Below, piece after piece: positions 28,209-37,365 of a stretch of DNA of 64,000 nt. The position numbers and the translations under genes were made by a program. How positions within the stretch are numbered: position 1 is the first letter of the stretch; every line of letters begins with the position of its first letter. The stretch is from Leptospira ryugenii (lineage in GTDB: Bacteria; Spirochaetota; Leptospiria; Leptospirales; Leptospiraceae). The notes beneath the pieces are model-generated. The model was not told the origin of the DNA and made no database searches. It worked only from the letters and a program-made list of their open reading frames with translations. The stretch spans positions 558,001 through 622,000 of the forward strand of contig NZ_BFBB01000008.1 of assembly GCF_003114855.1 (NCBI RefSeq). The letters run 5' to 3'.

Positions 28209-29078
28209 ATGGAACAAGAAGAACCTATCTCTAAAGAAGAAAAACAATGGGCAAGGAGGGCACACCTAAGCACCCTACTTGTCTACCCTCTCTCCCTTTT
28301 GCCCTTTCCTTTTTTTATGGAAGCATTGGGTGCATTGGGTATTCCTTTTTTGTTTTGGCTATCCAGAAATAAAAAATCCTATTCTGCCGCTCAATCCTTA
28401 GAAGCACTCTACTTACAAGCGATCGTTTCTTTTGGTTATATAGGATTTGGAAATGCGTTTGCTGAAGATCGCGTACTCCTAGTATTCGCCTATGTGTTTA
28501 TGGGATTTTTACATCTATCTTTGTTGGGCTTTGGTGTGTTTCGAACTAGCTTAGGCAAAGCACATAAGTATCCATTTAGTTTCTTTCCCTTTCTTTTTTC
28601 GAGTAGCAAAACAAAACAAAATTGGAATGATCTTAAGAACCAGTTTTCTGACAAGATAGAGTTCAATGAATACAAATCATTGATGGAACGATTTGATACA
28701 AACAAACTTCAAATCGAGCGAGAGCTCAAATCTTTGAATGATACAAATCTGATCACTTTGGGAAATGAGATGTTACACTCTTTGAGTGATTTGCGTATCC
28801 AATTGGCGGAAAAACCAAATGAGTACAAAAAGGCCAAACAATATCTAAATTACTTTCCAGATACGATTGCAAAAATCCTAAGTCAGTTCAATCGCGTATC
28901 GTCAAACACTCCTTCTACTGATGAAGGCGCAAAACGTAAAACAGAACTCAATCAGCTTCTCCATGAAGTGATCAAAACTACGGAGCAGGTCAGACAAAAA
29001 ATAAAAGCCGATGAAACCTTGAATTTAGATGTAGAAATTACCGCCATGAAGAAAAACATTGAATTTGGTGGCTATTAG
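28209..29078 (+). CDS. Fusion of a DUF4870-like membrane domain and an XpaC-like domain
   Basis: The 289-residue product has an N-terminal membrane part with about four helices at 20-125, including PFFMEALGALGIPFLFW, in the style of DUF4870/Tic20-like proteins. From about 140 on it is soluble and helical, and contains KKAKQYLNYFPDTIAKILSQF-like residues near 215-235. That resembles the core of the XpaC family (named for 5-bromo-4-chloroindolyl phosphate hydrolysis), which travels with TelA. Both domain calls are by eye. The stop TAG overlaps the GTG of the inositol monophosphatase gene. Confidence 0.6.
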   Translation: MEQEEPISKEEKQWARRAHLSTLLVYPLSLLPFPFFMEALGALGIPFLFWLSRNKKSYSAAQSLEALYLQAIVSFGYIGFGNAFAEDRVLLVFAYVFMGFLHLSLLGFGVFRTSLGKAHKYPFSFFPFLFSSSKTKQNWNDLKNQFSDKIEFNEYKSLMERFDTNKLQIERELKSLNDTNLITLGNEMLHSLSDLRIQLAEKPNEYKKAKQYLNYFPDTIAKILSQFNRVSSNTPSTDEGAKRKTELNQLLHEVIKTTEQVRQKIKADETLNLDVEITAMKKNIEFGGY

Positions 29079-29890
29079 TGAACTCAGAGCTTAAATCTCG
29101 CTCCTATCATTTTTTAAACTTTCTTCCCAAAGTAGGACAGTACCTCATCCAAACCCAAACCGAGAAAGACTTCATGGTATCGGAAAAAGCGATCTATGAT
29201 TTGGTGACGGAGGCTGACATCCACTCAGAGAAAATGATTTTAGAAGAGATAGAGAAGAATTTCCCAGCTGATGGCTTTTTGTCAGAGGAAACGGGAGAAA
29301 AAGAGAGCGCATCTGGATATCGATGGATCATTGATCCGATTGATGGAACAACCAATTTTGCCCACAAACTCCCGCTATACGGAGTGTCCGTCGCCCTAGA
29401 ACAAATTGAAACAAAAACTCCTGTTCTTGGCATTGTTTTGGTTCCAGCTTTAAACCAATGTTACCATGCTATTCTCGGTGAAGGTGCTTTTTGTGACAAA
29501 AAACCCATCAAGGTATCCCAAACACAGACTATGAAGGATTCCCTCTTCACAACGGGCTTCCCATATGACCGAAACAATTCCTTGGATGTTCTTTTAACCT
29601 ATTATAAATCCATCTTGAAAAAATCACGAGGGATACGCCGTACTGGGGCGGCTACCATTGACCTTTGCTGGGTCGCAGACGGAAAGTTTGAAGGTTATTA
29701 TGAGCTTGGTTTGAAACCTTGGGATATGGCTGCTGCCGGATTGATCGTTACTGAGGCAGGAGGAAAGATCACCACCTTAGATGGAAATAACTTTGATATC
29801 TATACCCCGAGCATCGTTGCTTCGAATGGTCATGTTCACATGATGCTTTTAAACGAGTTCGAAAACTCAATCATTCGAGAAGTTTATTAA
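29078..29890 (+). CDS. suhB: Inositol monophosphatase family protein
   Basis: The 270-residue product starts at GTG, overlapping the upstream stop as TAGTG. It has the lithium-sensitive phosphatase motifs: VTEADIHSE, SEETGE with the metal-binding Glu, DPIDGTTNFAH with the two metal Asp, and KPWDMAAAGLIV near the end. The family hydrolyses inositol phosphates and related sugar phosphates. SuhB is the usual bacterial label, though substrate range varies. It ends in a 20-base convergent overlap with the glycosyltransferase cluster. Confidence 0.88.
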   Translation: MNSELKSRSYHFLNFLPKVGQYLIQTQTEKDFMVSEKAIYDLVTEADIHSEKMILEEIEKNFPADGFLSEETGEKESASGYRWIIDPIDGTTNFAHKLPLYGVSVALEQIETKTPVLGIVLVPALNQCYHAILGEGAFCDKKPIKVSQTQTMKDSLFTTGFPYDRNNSLDVLLTYYKSILKKSRGIRRTGAATIDLCWVADGKFEGYYELGLKPWDMAAAGLIVTEAGGKITTLDGNNFDIYTPSIVASNGHVHMMLLNEFENSIIREVY

Positions 29891-31043
29891 CAAGATCAAA
29901 TACTTTAGCTCGTACAATGTCTTTGGAAAAATTCAAACGAACATACTGGTAACCGTTCTCTCCCATTCTCATTGCATTCTCTCTATTATTTAAGAAATAG
30001 GATAGCATTCTATGAAAGGATGTCTCGTCTGAATAAAAAAGACCTCCTTGGCTTCGTAAACAATGACCGCGCATGACTTCGGATTTACCATTTACAAGTA
30101 CCGGAATTTTATTTGCCCAAGCTTCCATCATTGCAATCGAAAAACTTTCATATGGTGATGGGTTAACAAATAGATCTGCCTTCCGAATGTATTGGATTTT
30201 TTCTTTTTCGGAAATGTAACCAGGCAGAGATACAACTTGCGGAACAGTTGATTTAGGAAGGTATAAATTTCCAAGGCAAACAAAATTTATCTGACTAGAG
30301 TCGGATCTTTTTTCCCATGATTGTATTGATTGGAATAGCTCGGGGTAACCTTTCGATGCTTCCATCCGACCCATTGTAATGACTGTAAAAATCTCTTCTT
30401 TTTCTTTGGTTGAGTTTTGGAAGACTGTTTCTTCTAGAAAGGTACCGATCAATGTATAATTTGGAGTGGAACGAAATCGTCTTTGGTAGACTAACAATTC
30501 TTCGGGTGCATTGAAGGAATAAAAGTAATCAGATCGATACACTTTTTCAAAAATAGAAAGATTTAAGACAGGTTCTTCATGAAATGTTGGAATGATAAGA
30601 CTCCTTATCTTTAATTTTGGTAAAAGTTCTACTATTGGGTAGTATAAATACCCTACCAAAATCACTAGGGCAAACTCATGCTCTCGCTTTAAAAAATTCT
30701 CTAGTAAGGACGGAACAAACGGTCCTTGTTCTTCAATGAATTCTTTCTCTTTGGCTTCATTTTCCTTTGGGAGGTCTTGTAATAATGAATCCAAGATTCG
30801 ATTCATTTTCTCAATCTCTCTTTCTTTTTTCACTTTGAACCTATGGATAGGGTAACCATCAAAGTATTCTGTACCTTCAGGATATTCGTTCTTCCAGGTT
30901 AAATAGTCTTTTGCGCAAGAAGTAAATACTTCAATCTCATACTTGTGCCTAAGAATTTGAACATAATCGAAGGCTAACTTTTCAGCACCTCCGGCAACAT
31001 TTGGCAAATATCTCGAGACCACCAAAGCGATTTTTGGTTTCAT
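29871..31043 (-). CDS. Glycosyltransferase family 4
   Basis: The 390-residue product has two Rossmann-like halves in the GT-B fold. The N-terminus has SRYLPNVAGGAEKLA, typical of the acceptor side. The C-terminal half has VITMGRMEASKGYPELF, the sugar-nucleotide region, then FVNPSPYESFSIAMMEAWA with the conserved E-x7-E signature of retaining GT4 enzymes. It is the last of four minus-strand genes (29871-34184) with ATGA overlaps. The sugar and acceptor are unknown; surface polysaccharide or LPS assembly is likely from context. Confidence 0.85.
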   Translation of the reverse strand: MKPKIALVVSRYLPNVAGGAEKLAFDYVQILRHKYEIEVFTSCAKDYLTWKNEYPEGTEYFDGYPIHRFKVKKEREIEKMNRILDSLLQDLPKENEAKEKEFIEEQGPFVPSLLENFLKREHEFALVILVGYLYYPIVELLPKLKIRSLIIPTFHEEPVLNLSIFEKVYRSDYFYSFNAPEELLVYQRRFRSTPNYTLIGTFLEETVFQNSTKEKEEIFTVITMGRMEASKGYPELFQSIQSWEKRSDSSQINFVCLGNLYLPKSTVPQVVSLPGYISEKEKIQYIRKADLFVNPSPYESFSIAMMEAWANKIPVLVNGKSEVMRGHCLRSQGGLFYSDETSFHRMLSYFLNNRENAMRMGENGYQYVRLNFSKDIVRAKVFDLVNKLLE

Positions 31044-32101
31044 TTGATGTTCTCTATCAAATCTATTAAGGCCTTGGAATGCTGGATCGAGAGGTATTGA
31101 TTCAATCGATTTGTCTGTTGCTCGATAAGTTGATTTTTTTTGGTTTGATCTGAATCTAAGGACACAATGTTTTCTACTAGATTGATAAAGTTTTTTTCGG
31201 TAAACAAAATACCACTACCACCCAATGTTTCTTCTACTGCTCCAGCCTTATAAGCAAATACTGGAAGGTTGAAATACATGGCCTCCATTAAAGGTACACA
31301 AAATCCTTCATGTTCGCTCATAGAGATAAAATAATCACTCTCTTGGTAGTGCCTTGATAAGCTCTGTAAATCAACAAAGGAAATGATATGAACCAAATCT
31401 TTAAGTTCATATGTATGGATCATAAATTCAAGTTCTGCTAGATAGGATTTTTGATTTGGATTGCAAAATCCAACTAAATTAAATTGAAAAGGTCGCTTTG
31501 TGACTTCTTTCCAAATTTTTGCAAATCGTATCAAATCATCTTGTCTTTTATTGGGTGCTATTCTGCCAACAAACAGAAATTGAAGAAAATCCTTGTTGTG
31601 TTTCGAAATTCCTTCTTTTTTCCATTTCGAAAAATTTAAACTCAATGGGAGTAAGTGAACATTTTGAAAGCCATTCTCTATTAATTCCTGGCGATTGTAT
31701 TCGGACACCGCAAAGAAATCGTGGAATTTTTCTTGAATGATGCTTAGATCTTTTCTCCCTTCAGCTAGCAGATAAGAAAATCTGAGATCATATGGTTCAA
31801 AGTAATGTTTGGGAGTAACATTATGATAAATTAAAATTTTACGATTTGGAAATTTTAATAAAAATGGGAGAACATCTGAGTGGATAGAATGATGGTAAAT
31901 AAAAATATCATTGTCTTGGACGTCTGCTTTCGTGAATTTCTGCGCTAGTTTTCGATCAGGCTGATTGATATTCTCAGAGAAGATTTTTGTTTTGTATCCA
32001 CTTTGAACAAATGTTTGGTCCAAGGAAATCATTTCTTGTGTAATAGCATCACCTAATTGAAATCCTGCGGAAAACTGTAAAATTCTGTATTTCTTTTTCA
32101 T
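31040..32101 (-). CDS. Glycosyltransferase family 4
   Basis: I choose the ATG at 32101 (MKKKYRILQFSAGF), which overlaps the upstream stop as ATGA; an ATG at 32134 lies inside the previous gene. The product is about 353 residues and starts directly at the first GT-B strand. It has LFVGRIAPNKRQDDLI for the donor region and FISMSEHEGFCVPLMEAMY for the E-x7-E motif. The opening resembles the next gene upstream, so the two are probably paralogues. It probably adds a sugar in the same surface glycan. Confidence 0.83.
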   Translation of the reverse strand: MKKKYRILQFSAGFQLGDAITQEMISLDQTFVQSGYKTKIFSENINQPDRKLAQKFTKADVQDNDIFIYHHSIHSDVLPFLLKFPNRKILIYHNVTPKHYFEPYDLRFSYLLAEGRKDLSIIQEKFHDFFAVSEYNRQELIENGFQNVHLLPLSLNFSKWKKEGISKHNKDFLQFLFVGRIAPNKRQDDLIRFAKIWKEVTKRPFQFNLVGFCNPNQKSYLAELEFMIHTYELKDLVHIISFVDLQSLSRHYQESDYFISMSEHEGFCVPLMEAMYFNLPVFAYKAGAVEETLGGSGILFTEKNFINLVENIVSLDSDQTKKNQLIEQQTNRLNQYLSIQHSKALIDLIENIK

Positions 32102-33156
32102 TTGTTTAACAAGACTGGAAGCGTTTGTTGCCAAGGATAGTTATTGTAAAAGGAAAGGGCATCCCATTGTTTTTGGATTTGGGAGAGTCTTTGCTTTGGA
32201 TCTTTTGAAATGGTTTCGAGCAAATTTATTAATGTTAGATGGTTTTTCGCATTAAATATTTGTCCTCCTCCATTCATGGTAGTGCGAACAGCACCCGCTT
32301 CAAACGCAAAGACTGGCAATCCCATTCCGAAAGCTTCTAAGATTGGAAGACAAAATCCTTCATGTTCACTCATTGATACCATACAAAGGCAATCTCTCAT
32401 CACTTGTAAGACTTCAATGTCTTTGAGACCTAATAAAAAATCAACGGAGTCTTTGATGCCAAGATTGTTTGTGATTTGTTGCAAAAAATCAAAATAACCG
32501 TCAAAAGCTCCAATTACCGAGCCAATACACTTTAAGCGAGCATCCTTGTACTTTTGTTTCCAAGAAGAAAAAAATACGATTAAGTCTTCCCATTTTTTTT
32601 GAGGTGCAAAACGACCAACAAAACAAATATCATTTTGATTGGATTTCCAGACCAAATCTGTTTCGACTCGGTATTGTTTGCAGATGGGTACGTGGAAAAG
32701 GGAATGAAAATCATAACTTTGCAAGACATGTCCATTGAAAGGTGAATCACACCAAACTGAATCTACAGAGATAGCCATACTCGCTAACTCGAGATAAGAA
32801 ACTGATTCAAATTTTTCCATGGCTGAATAAATTTCAGGTGTAGTTGTATTTTTATAATATTGAGCGGGTGTTATGTTGTGAAATCGTAAGATTTTTTTTC
32901 CTGGAGCACCAAGGAAGGCTGAAAGTGGATAACCATGTCCCCCAAAATGAAGAATGTGGATATCACTATTGGAAAATTTAGGAAGATGGTCTATTTTATA
33001 AAATTGAGTTTCGTAGAGGGAAGTTCCAGTTCTAGGAAGCCGAGTGATAAAATTTGATTCTATGTTTAATTTTCTAAACTGGGTGTGTAAACCTATAGCA
33101 TCATTGCCAACGCCATCAGAATCTTTCAATTCATCTATATGTTGGAAGATCCTCAT
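32098..33156 (-). CDS. Glycosyltransferase family 4
   Basis: The 352-residue product is GT-B with HFGGHGYPLSAF and LRFHNITPAQYY in the N-terminal half, ICFVGRFAPQKKWEDLI in the donor half, and SMSEHEGFCLPILEAFGMG as the E-x7-E signature. The HNxTP motif and the SEHEGFC block also occur in the downstream enzyme, which points to gene duplication. Its start lies 2 bases beyond the stop of the coiled-coil protein gene on the same strand. It is likely a cytoplasmic or membrane-surface enzyme of polysaccharide synthesis. Confidence 0.83.
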   Translation of the reverse strand: MRIFQHIDELKDSDGVGNDAIGLHTQFRKLNIESNFITRLPRTGTSLYETQFYKIDHLPKFSNSDIHILHFGGHGYPLSAFLGAPGKKILRFHNITPAQYYKNTTTPEIYSAMEKFESVSYLELASMAISVDSVWCDSPFNGHVLQSYDFHSLFHVPICKQYRVETDLVWKSNQNDICFVGRFAPQKKWEDLIVFFSSWKQKYKDARLKCIGSVIGAFDGYFDFLQQITNNLGIKDSVDFLLGLKDIEVLQVMRDCLCMVSMSEHEGFCLPILEAFGMGLPVFAFEAGAVRTTMNGGGQIFNAKNHLTLINLLETISKDPKQRLSQIQKQWDALSFYNNYPWQQTLPVLLNK

Positions 33157-33158
33157 GA

Positions 33159-34184
33159 TTAGACTTTTGTAAATCTAAAGATTTCAAGAGAGGGATGGAT
33201 AGTTAAATTTCGTTGCGAGTCGAATTGAATTGTCTTCATGTATTGAGGCAATAAATTGGTGTCTACTTTACAAATATCGATATCAGTGAATACCCGATTC
33301 AAATCCTCTTTCCCAGCTGTTAGTACGGAAAGGTATATATGCGAACCCTTAGTAAGAAGTTCACTGGCCTCACTTAAAATTTTTTCGATATAAATGGAGG
33401 GAAATCGATTGAGTGGGAGAAATATAATGAGATTGTCTACTGAGTTTAATGATTGTTGCAATGGAAAGGTTTGAGTGACGAGCTCCACCTGTGAGCAGAT
33501 TTTGTTTTTTATGAAACTATATTCGGATTCAAGGTTTGTAAAGGATTTAAAAGGAACTTTAGCAATTGTTAAGTCTTTTAGCAACATTCCATAAGACGGA
33601 AATAAGACAGCAACGGAACTGAGGCCTTTCATATCCTCAACAGCTCGACTCCAAAAATCATTCTTTCCTGCTGATTCAAAGTACTGGTATGTAGACCATC
33701 CAAAATCTAGAGAGAATCCATCCTCTTTGGTGGCAGAAGTGTTCAGGACTTCCTTTCGAAAAGAGTCTAATCGCTTTTCAATATTTGAGATTCTTTTATT
33801 TAGTCGAATTAACTCGTGTAATACGGAAAAAAAAGCCTTTAAACGATTTTCAGATAGCTTTTTGTCAACCAAGCTATAAAAATCAATAATACTGGTGAAA
33901 AGATACTTGAGTGGTCCTTTGATGAACCAAAGCTTAGGGTTTGTAAATTTAGGTGCCGAGATACCCTTTTCAAATAGATGCGCCGTCGTCGCTGGGTCAA
34001 ATTTGCGGTATCCTTCCGGAGATTCGGGTTGGTACTGCATTCTTTGGATTCTTTCGAGCTCTTCGAGGCTGGGTGGAGGGAGGGCGATCTTTGATTCTAT
34101 GGAATTTACGATTTCTTGGACATTCAGATGGCTGTCTCTGATCTCCTGAAAGGGGCTGGGTGTAATAAAAGGCTCTCTCTCCAC
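33159..34184 (-). CDS. Coiled-coil protein of polysaccharide cluster, possible degenerate methyltransferase
   Basis: I choose the GTG at 34184, preceded by AAAGAAAG; the frame is open to 34382 but that part overlaps the divergent gene and looks non-coding. The product of about 341 residues has a Pro-rich helical N-terminus, then a GPLKYLF...LSENRLKAFF amphipathic stretch and a coiled coil (RISNIEKRLDSF). N-termini like this occur in LPS methyltransferases and glycosyltransferases. The last 170 residues look like a Rossmann fold (VAVLFPSYG, NLIIFLPLN), but the SAM-binding Gly motif is not evident. Function is unknown; it heads the three-GT operon. Confidence 0.55.
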   Translation of the reverse strand: MEREPFITPSPFQEIRDSHLNVQEIVNSIESKIALPPPSLEELERIQRMQYQPESPEGYRKFDPATTAHLFEKGISAPKFTNPKLWFIKGPLKYLFTSIIDFYSLVDKKLSENRLKAFFSVLHELIRLNKRISNIEKRLDSFRKEVLNTSATKEDGFSLDFGWSTYQYFESAGKNDFWSRAVEDMKGLSSVAVLFPSYGMLLKDLTIAKVPFKSFTNLESEYSFIKNKICSQVELVTQTFPLQQSLNSVDNLIIFLPLNRFPSIYIEKILSEASELLTKGSHIYLSVLTAGKEDLNRVFTDIDICKVDTNLLPQYMKTIQFDSQRNLTIHPSLEIFRFTKV

Positions 34185-34269
34185 AGAATTCTTTCTTTTG
34201 TTGAGAGGATTTGAAATTTTGCAAGGATGGCAAGAAAATCTTAGGATCTTTCGGGAAAATTCCCCTTTT

Positions 34270-35169
34270 ATGAAAAAAATAAAAATACTGATCACTGGTG
34301 GGTCTGGCTTTGTGGGGAAATATCTCATTTCTGCACTGGAAGCCAAAGGAACATACGAAATTCGGTTCCTACAATCCGACATTCGTGATCAGAAACAGGT
34401 TTTAGATCAAATCCAGAAGGATTCACCAGATTTTGTGATCCATTTAGCCGCCCAAGCCTTCGTTCCCAGAGCGATAGAAGATCCATGGGAAACGGAAAAC
34501 ATCAATGTAATGGGAACCTTGAATCTATTGGAAGGTTTACATCGTTTGAAAAAACCAGTGCGCATGCTTTATGTTTCCTCCTCTGATGTATATGGAAGGC
34601 AGAGATTGGAAGATTTGCCCTACAATGAAGCCTTATCACCAAACCCACTCAACCCGTATTCTGGAAGTAAATTGGCCGCAGAAACATATTGCAAACAGTA
34701 CGCTTTGTACAATCAAGATCTCCAAGTTATCATCGCGAGACCATTCAATCATATCGGTGTAGGCCAGAGAAAGGAGTTTGTCATTCCAAACTTTTGTCAC
34801 CAAGTAGTGAATGCAAAAAAGAGAAATGAAACGTTTATCTCAGTGGGTGATTTATCTCCAACACGGGATTTTTTAAATGTGAAGGATATTGTTGATGCTT
34901 ATATCACTTTGATCGAAACGGGCTCATCCGGAGAAGTCTACAATATTTGCTCGGGAAAAGAAATTTCTATTCAATGGATGGCAGAGAGCATTCTTAAAAT
35001 CTCTGGGTACACTTTAGAATTTCGCATAGATCAAAGTAGGATACGCTCAGCTGAGACAAACCGAGTTTTTGGGGACAATACCAAGATCAAAAATTTGGGT
35101 TGGAGCCAAAAGTATGAGATCCTGGATGCACTTACGGAAATATATAGATTTATTGAAGCGGAGACTTAA
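34270..35169 (+). CDS. NAD-dependent sugar epimerase/dehydratase, Rmd-like
   Basis: The ATG at 34270 gives about 299 residues; the frame open upstream to 34198 would overlap the divergent promoter region. The cofactor motif is TGGSGFVG near residue 7. The catalytic Tyr and Lys lie in NPYSGSKLAAE, and VSSSDVYG supplies the Ser/Thr. ARPFNHIGVGQ is typical of GDP-6-deoxy-D-mannose reductases (Rmd) and related GDP-sugar enzymes. It therefore probably makes a deoxyhexose donor for the glycosyltransferases encoded on the other strand. It converges on the M48 gene with a 20-base overlap. Confidence 0.75.
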   Translation: MKKIKILITGGSGFVGKYLISALEAKGTYEIRFLQSDIRDQKQVLDQIQKDSPDFVIHLAAQAFVPRAIEDPWETENINVMGTLNLLEGLHRLKKPVRMLYVSSSDVYGRQRLEDLPYNEALSPNPLNPYSGSKLAAETYCKQYALYNQDLQVIIARPFNHIGVGQRKEFVIPNFCHQVVNAKKRNETFISVGDLSPTRDFLNVKDIVDAYITLIETGSSGEVYNICSGKEISIQWMAESILKISGYTLEFRIDQSRIRSAETNRVFGDNTKIKNLGWSQKYEILDALTEIYRFIEAET

Positions 35170-36301
35170 CTTTCTTTGCTTTGCATGACTTTTTCACCCG
35201 ATTCCAGTCTTTAAGGGCAAAGGGATCAGATGAGCTTCGGAACATTTTATCTTTTATCTTTGCTATGCGGTCTTCCGTTGCTGGATGTGTATTCAACAAT
35301 TCAAATACTCTCATCGTTGAATCATTCCCAATCACATCTTGTTTTTCTTCTTTTAAAATCCTTTTCAATACGATCAGGAATCCTTGTGGGTCGGATTTAG
35401 CATTGCGCAAGAGAACTAAACCTTGATCATCTGCTTCATCTTCAAAATCTCTGGAAAACTTTAAAACCAAAACCGTACTCACAAGCTCAGATACATTTTC
35501 TAAGGCTTGGAAATCGCCTACTCCAGGACCGATCAAAAAGGTGATGAGTGCGGTAATTCCAAGGGCTTTGACCAGCTGGCGTACGTGGTGACGATTCTCC
35601 ACATGTGAAATTTCATGCGCCATGACTCCCCATACTTCATTGGGATGATCACTCTTTTCAAGCAATCCTCGGAACAAATAAATCGTTCCTCCTGAAAGCG
35701 CGATGGCATTTGTATTGGGAATGTCGAGAAATTTTATCTGATAGGTGAAGGGAGATCCCTTCGGAATGAGGAGGTTTGCTTTTTTCGAAAAGTATTGGCT
35801 CAGCTCATTGGATTCACACAAAGGTAGGGATGATTCAATTCGTTCGGAGACTTCTTTGCCAAGGGAGACATCAAAGGTCACTGGTATGACGAGATGAATT
35901 TTTTTTAGCATAGAAACATAAGCGAAGCCAATGCCGATTAATAAAACGAGGCCAACCGCAGTGATTAGTACGGGATGAACCATTCTTAACTCTCGATTGA
36001 TGGCTCTGGATAGATTCATATCATTTTTTGCACGGAGCCATAGGAGTTCGATTTCTCTCGCTTCCTCTTGATTGCAATGGATTTCTAGAATAGGACTTTC
36101 CTGAGTTTGGTCTTCCCTGAATGTAAATTTCAAACCTTTGGCTTGGAAAGTTAGGTCATGGAAATCTCTTAGATGCAAAACCTCTTTCGTCGACTGGCTA
36201 AAAAAAGATACTTCCGTAGGAGAGAGAGCAACCTCCCCGGATATCGGAATCGGAGAGGTTCCATTGAAGTATCTGGCTGAAAACTGTTTGTTTTCGAGCA
36301 A
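35150..36301 (-). CDS. M48-family membrane metalloprotease
   Basis: The 383-residue product has a cytoplasmic N-terminal domain of about 105 residues that looks like a small beta barrel, one membrane helix at about 109-131, and an M48 peptidase domain. The zinc site is HEISH at 229-233, and the third ligand is the Glu in DFEDEADDQGL. LSGGTIYLFRGLL before it is typical of the BepA/YcaL/LoiP type. It would face the periplasm and degrade misfolded envelope proteins. Five bases separate it from the DUF898 gene, so they form an operon. Confidence 0.85.
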   Translation of the reverse strand: MLENKQFSARYFNGTSPIPISGEVALSPTEVSFFSQSTKEVLHLRDFHDLTFQAKGLKFTFREDQTQESPILEIHCNQEEAREIELLWLRAKNDMNLSRAINRELRMVHPVLITAVGLVLLIGIGFAYVSMLKKIHLVIPVTFDVSLGKEVSERIESSLPLCESNELSQYFSKKANLLIPKGSPFTYQIKFLDIPNTNAIALSGGTIYLFRGLLEKSDHPNEVWGVMAHEISHVENRHHVRQLVKALGITALITFLIGPGVGDFQALENVSELVSTVLVLKFSRDFEDEADDQGLVLLRNAKSDPQGFLIVLKRILKEEKQDVIGNDSTMRVFELLNTHPATEDRIAKIKDKMFRSSSDPFALKDWNRVKKSCKAKKVKSPLQ

Positions 36302-36306
36302 ACGGG

Positions 36307-37260
36307 TTATCCTAGAAAATTTTCGAATGCTTCCGCAAGTGAATCTAATCCTTCCGTAATTGCATTCGCACCTAAGTCAGGTTGTGCAAGAATGGATTCA
36401 AAATCGATCTCCTCTTCTAATTCAATGGCATGATAAAAAAGTTGGTTCATCAAGACGACTGCCCAGCCATATCCAATTCCGAAGGTGAAAAAAATGAGAA
36501 AATAAGCAAGAATGCTATATCCCAAAACTTTTCCGCCACTCAAATCGGATCGAAACCGTTTCCCTTGGAAAGAGGTTTGGGACCAAGTATAGTTGTATTT
36601 TTCTGCAATAAACCAAGGAATGTAGATCCCCAAAGTAACAATTGTTAATATGATTACTTTTAGGTAGATGAAAAACAAATCCTTTCCATTTAAAGTGAGG
36701 GTAAAGTAGGCATTTCCATAACGCGTCTTCGAGCCAATGTAACTTTCTTTTTTGGCATAAAACCATGGATAGTAGATCCCTAAGGTGAGTATGCAAAGTA
36801 AGATCCCAAGCGCGTAGATTTTGATGATATCCAATGCCTTACCAGAGAATCCAAATCGTACATTTCGATAGGAAGAGCGAGATGTAAAGTATCTCTTATT
36901 GCCAACAATAATGAATGGATTGAGACCAATCAGGAAAAAGACAATGAGAAGGTATGTGCCAAACAATTGTGCAAATGGATGGACAAGGGCCAGTAGAGAA
37001 GAAATGGCAACAATGACGAGACCTGCAACAGCCAAAATGACGAGCGCCTTCAGAAATCCGAGCAACCTCTCTTTTCCAGATCCATGGAAAGCAAATGCTT
37101 CTCCGGCCCAATAGAGATTTTGTGCATTGTATTTTTGGACATTCGTCTTAGCCCAAAAGCTATAAATACCCAATGTCACAATTGTCAGAAAAATGTTCTT
37201 TAAGAATATAAGGAGTAAATCCTCACCCTTGCCTTTGTATTCTAATCTTCTATTGTCCAT
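36307..37260 (-). CDS. DUF898 (YjgN-like) inner membrane protein
   Basis: The 317-residue product has three tandem units, each with a hydrophobic pair and the motif TLGIYSFWAKTNVQKY, TLGIYYPWFYAKKESY or TLGIYIPWFIAEKYNY. Between them are soluble pieces with GNAYFTL-like strands. This triplicate TLGIYxPW pattern is the mark of DUF898/YjgN. The biochemical role is unknown. It is transcribed just upstream of an M48 protease, a pairing that hints at a shared job in membrane protein quality control. The upstream region faces a divergent gene at 37366. Confidence 0.88.
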   Translation of the reverse strand: MDNRRLEYKGKGEDLLLIFLKNIFLTIVTLGIYSFWAKTNVQKYNAQNLYWAGEAFAFHGSGKERLLGFLKALVILAVAGLVIVAISSLLALVHPFAQLFGTYLLIVFFLIGLNPFIIVGNKRYFTSRSSYRNVRFGFSGKALDIIKIYALGILLCILTLGIYYPWFYAKKESYIGSKTRYGNAYFTLTLNGKDLFFIYLKVIILTIVTLGIYIPWFIAEKYNYTWSQTSFQGKRFRSDLSGGKVLGYSILAYFLIFFTFGIGYGWAVVLMNQLFYHAIELEEEIDFESILAQPDLGANAITEGLDSLAEAFENFLG

Positions 37261-37365
37261 GATCCCTTTCCTTTTGAAATGCGCTCCAATCCTCTACTCA
37301 CATCTTCTCTCAGTAAAGAATAATTTTAATTTGGCATTCCGTCGGTGACGAGAGTCTATACAGGT

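Noticed and set aside
34185..34382. N-terminal extension of the coiled-coil protein
   Set aside because: It is Cys- and aromatic-rich without pattern, overlaps the divergent epimerase gene, and a good GTG start with a ribosome-binding site lies at 34184.
37261..37365. Possible promoter before the small secreted protein gene
   Set aside because: A TTGGCA and TATACA pair is spaced about 20 bases apart, too far for a standard sigma-70 promoter.
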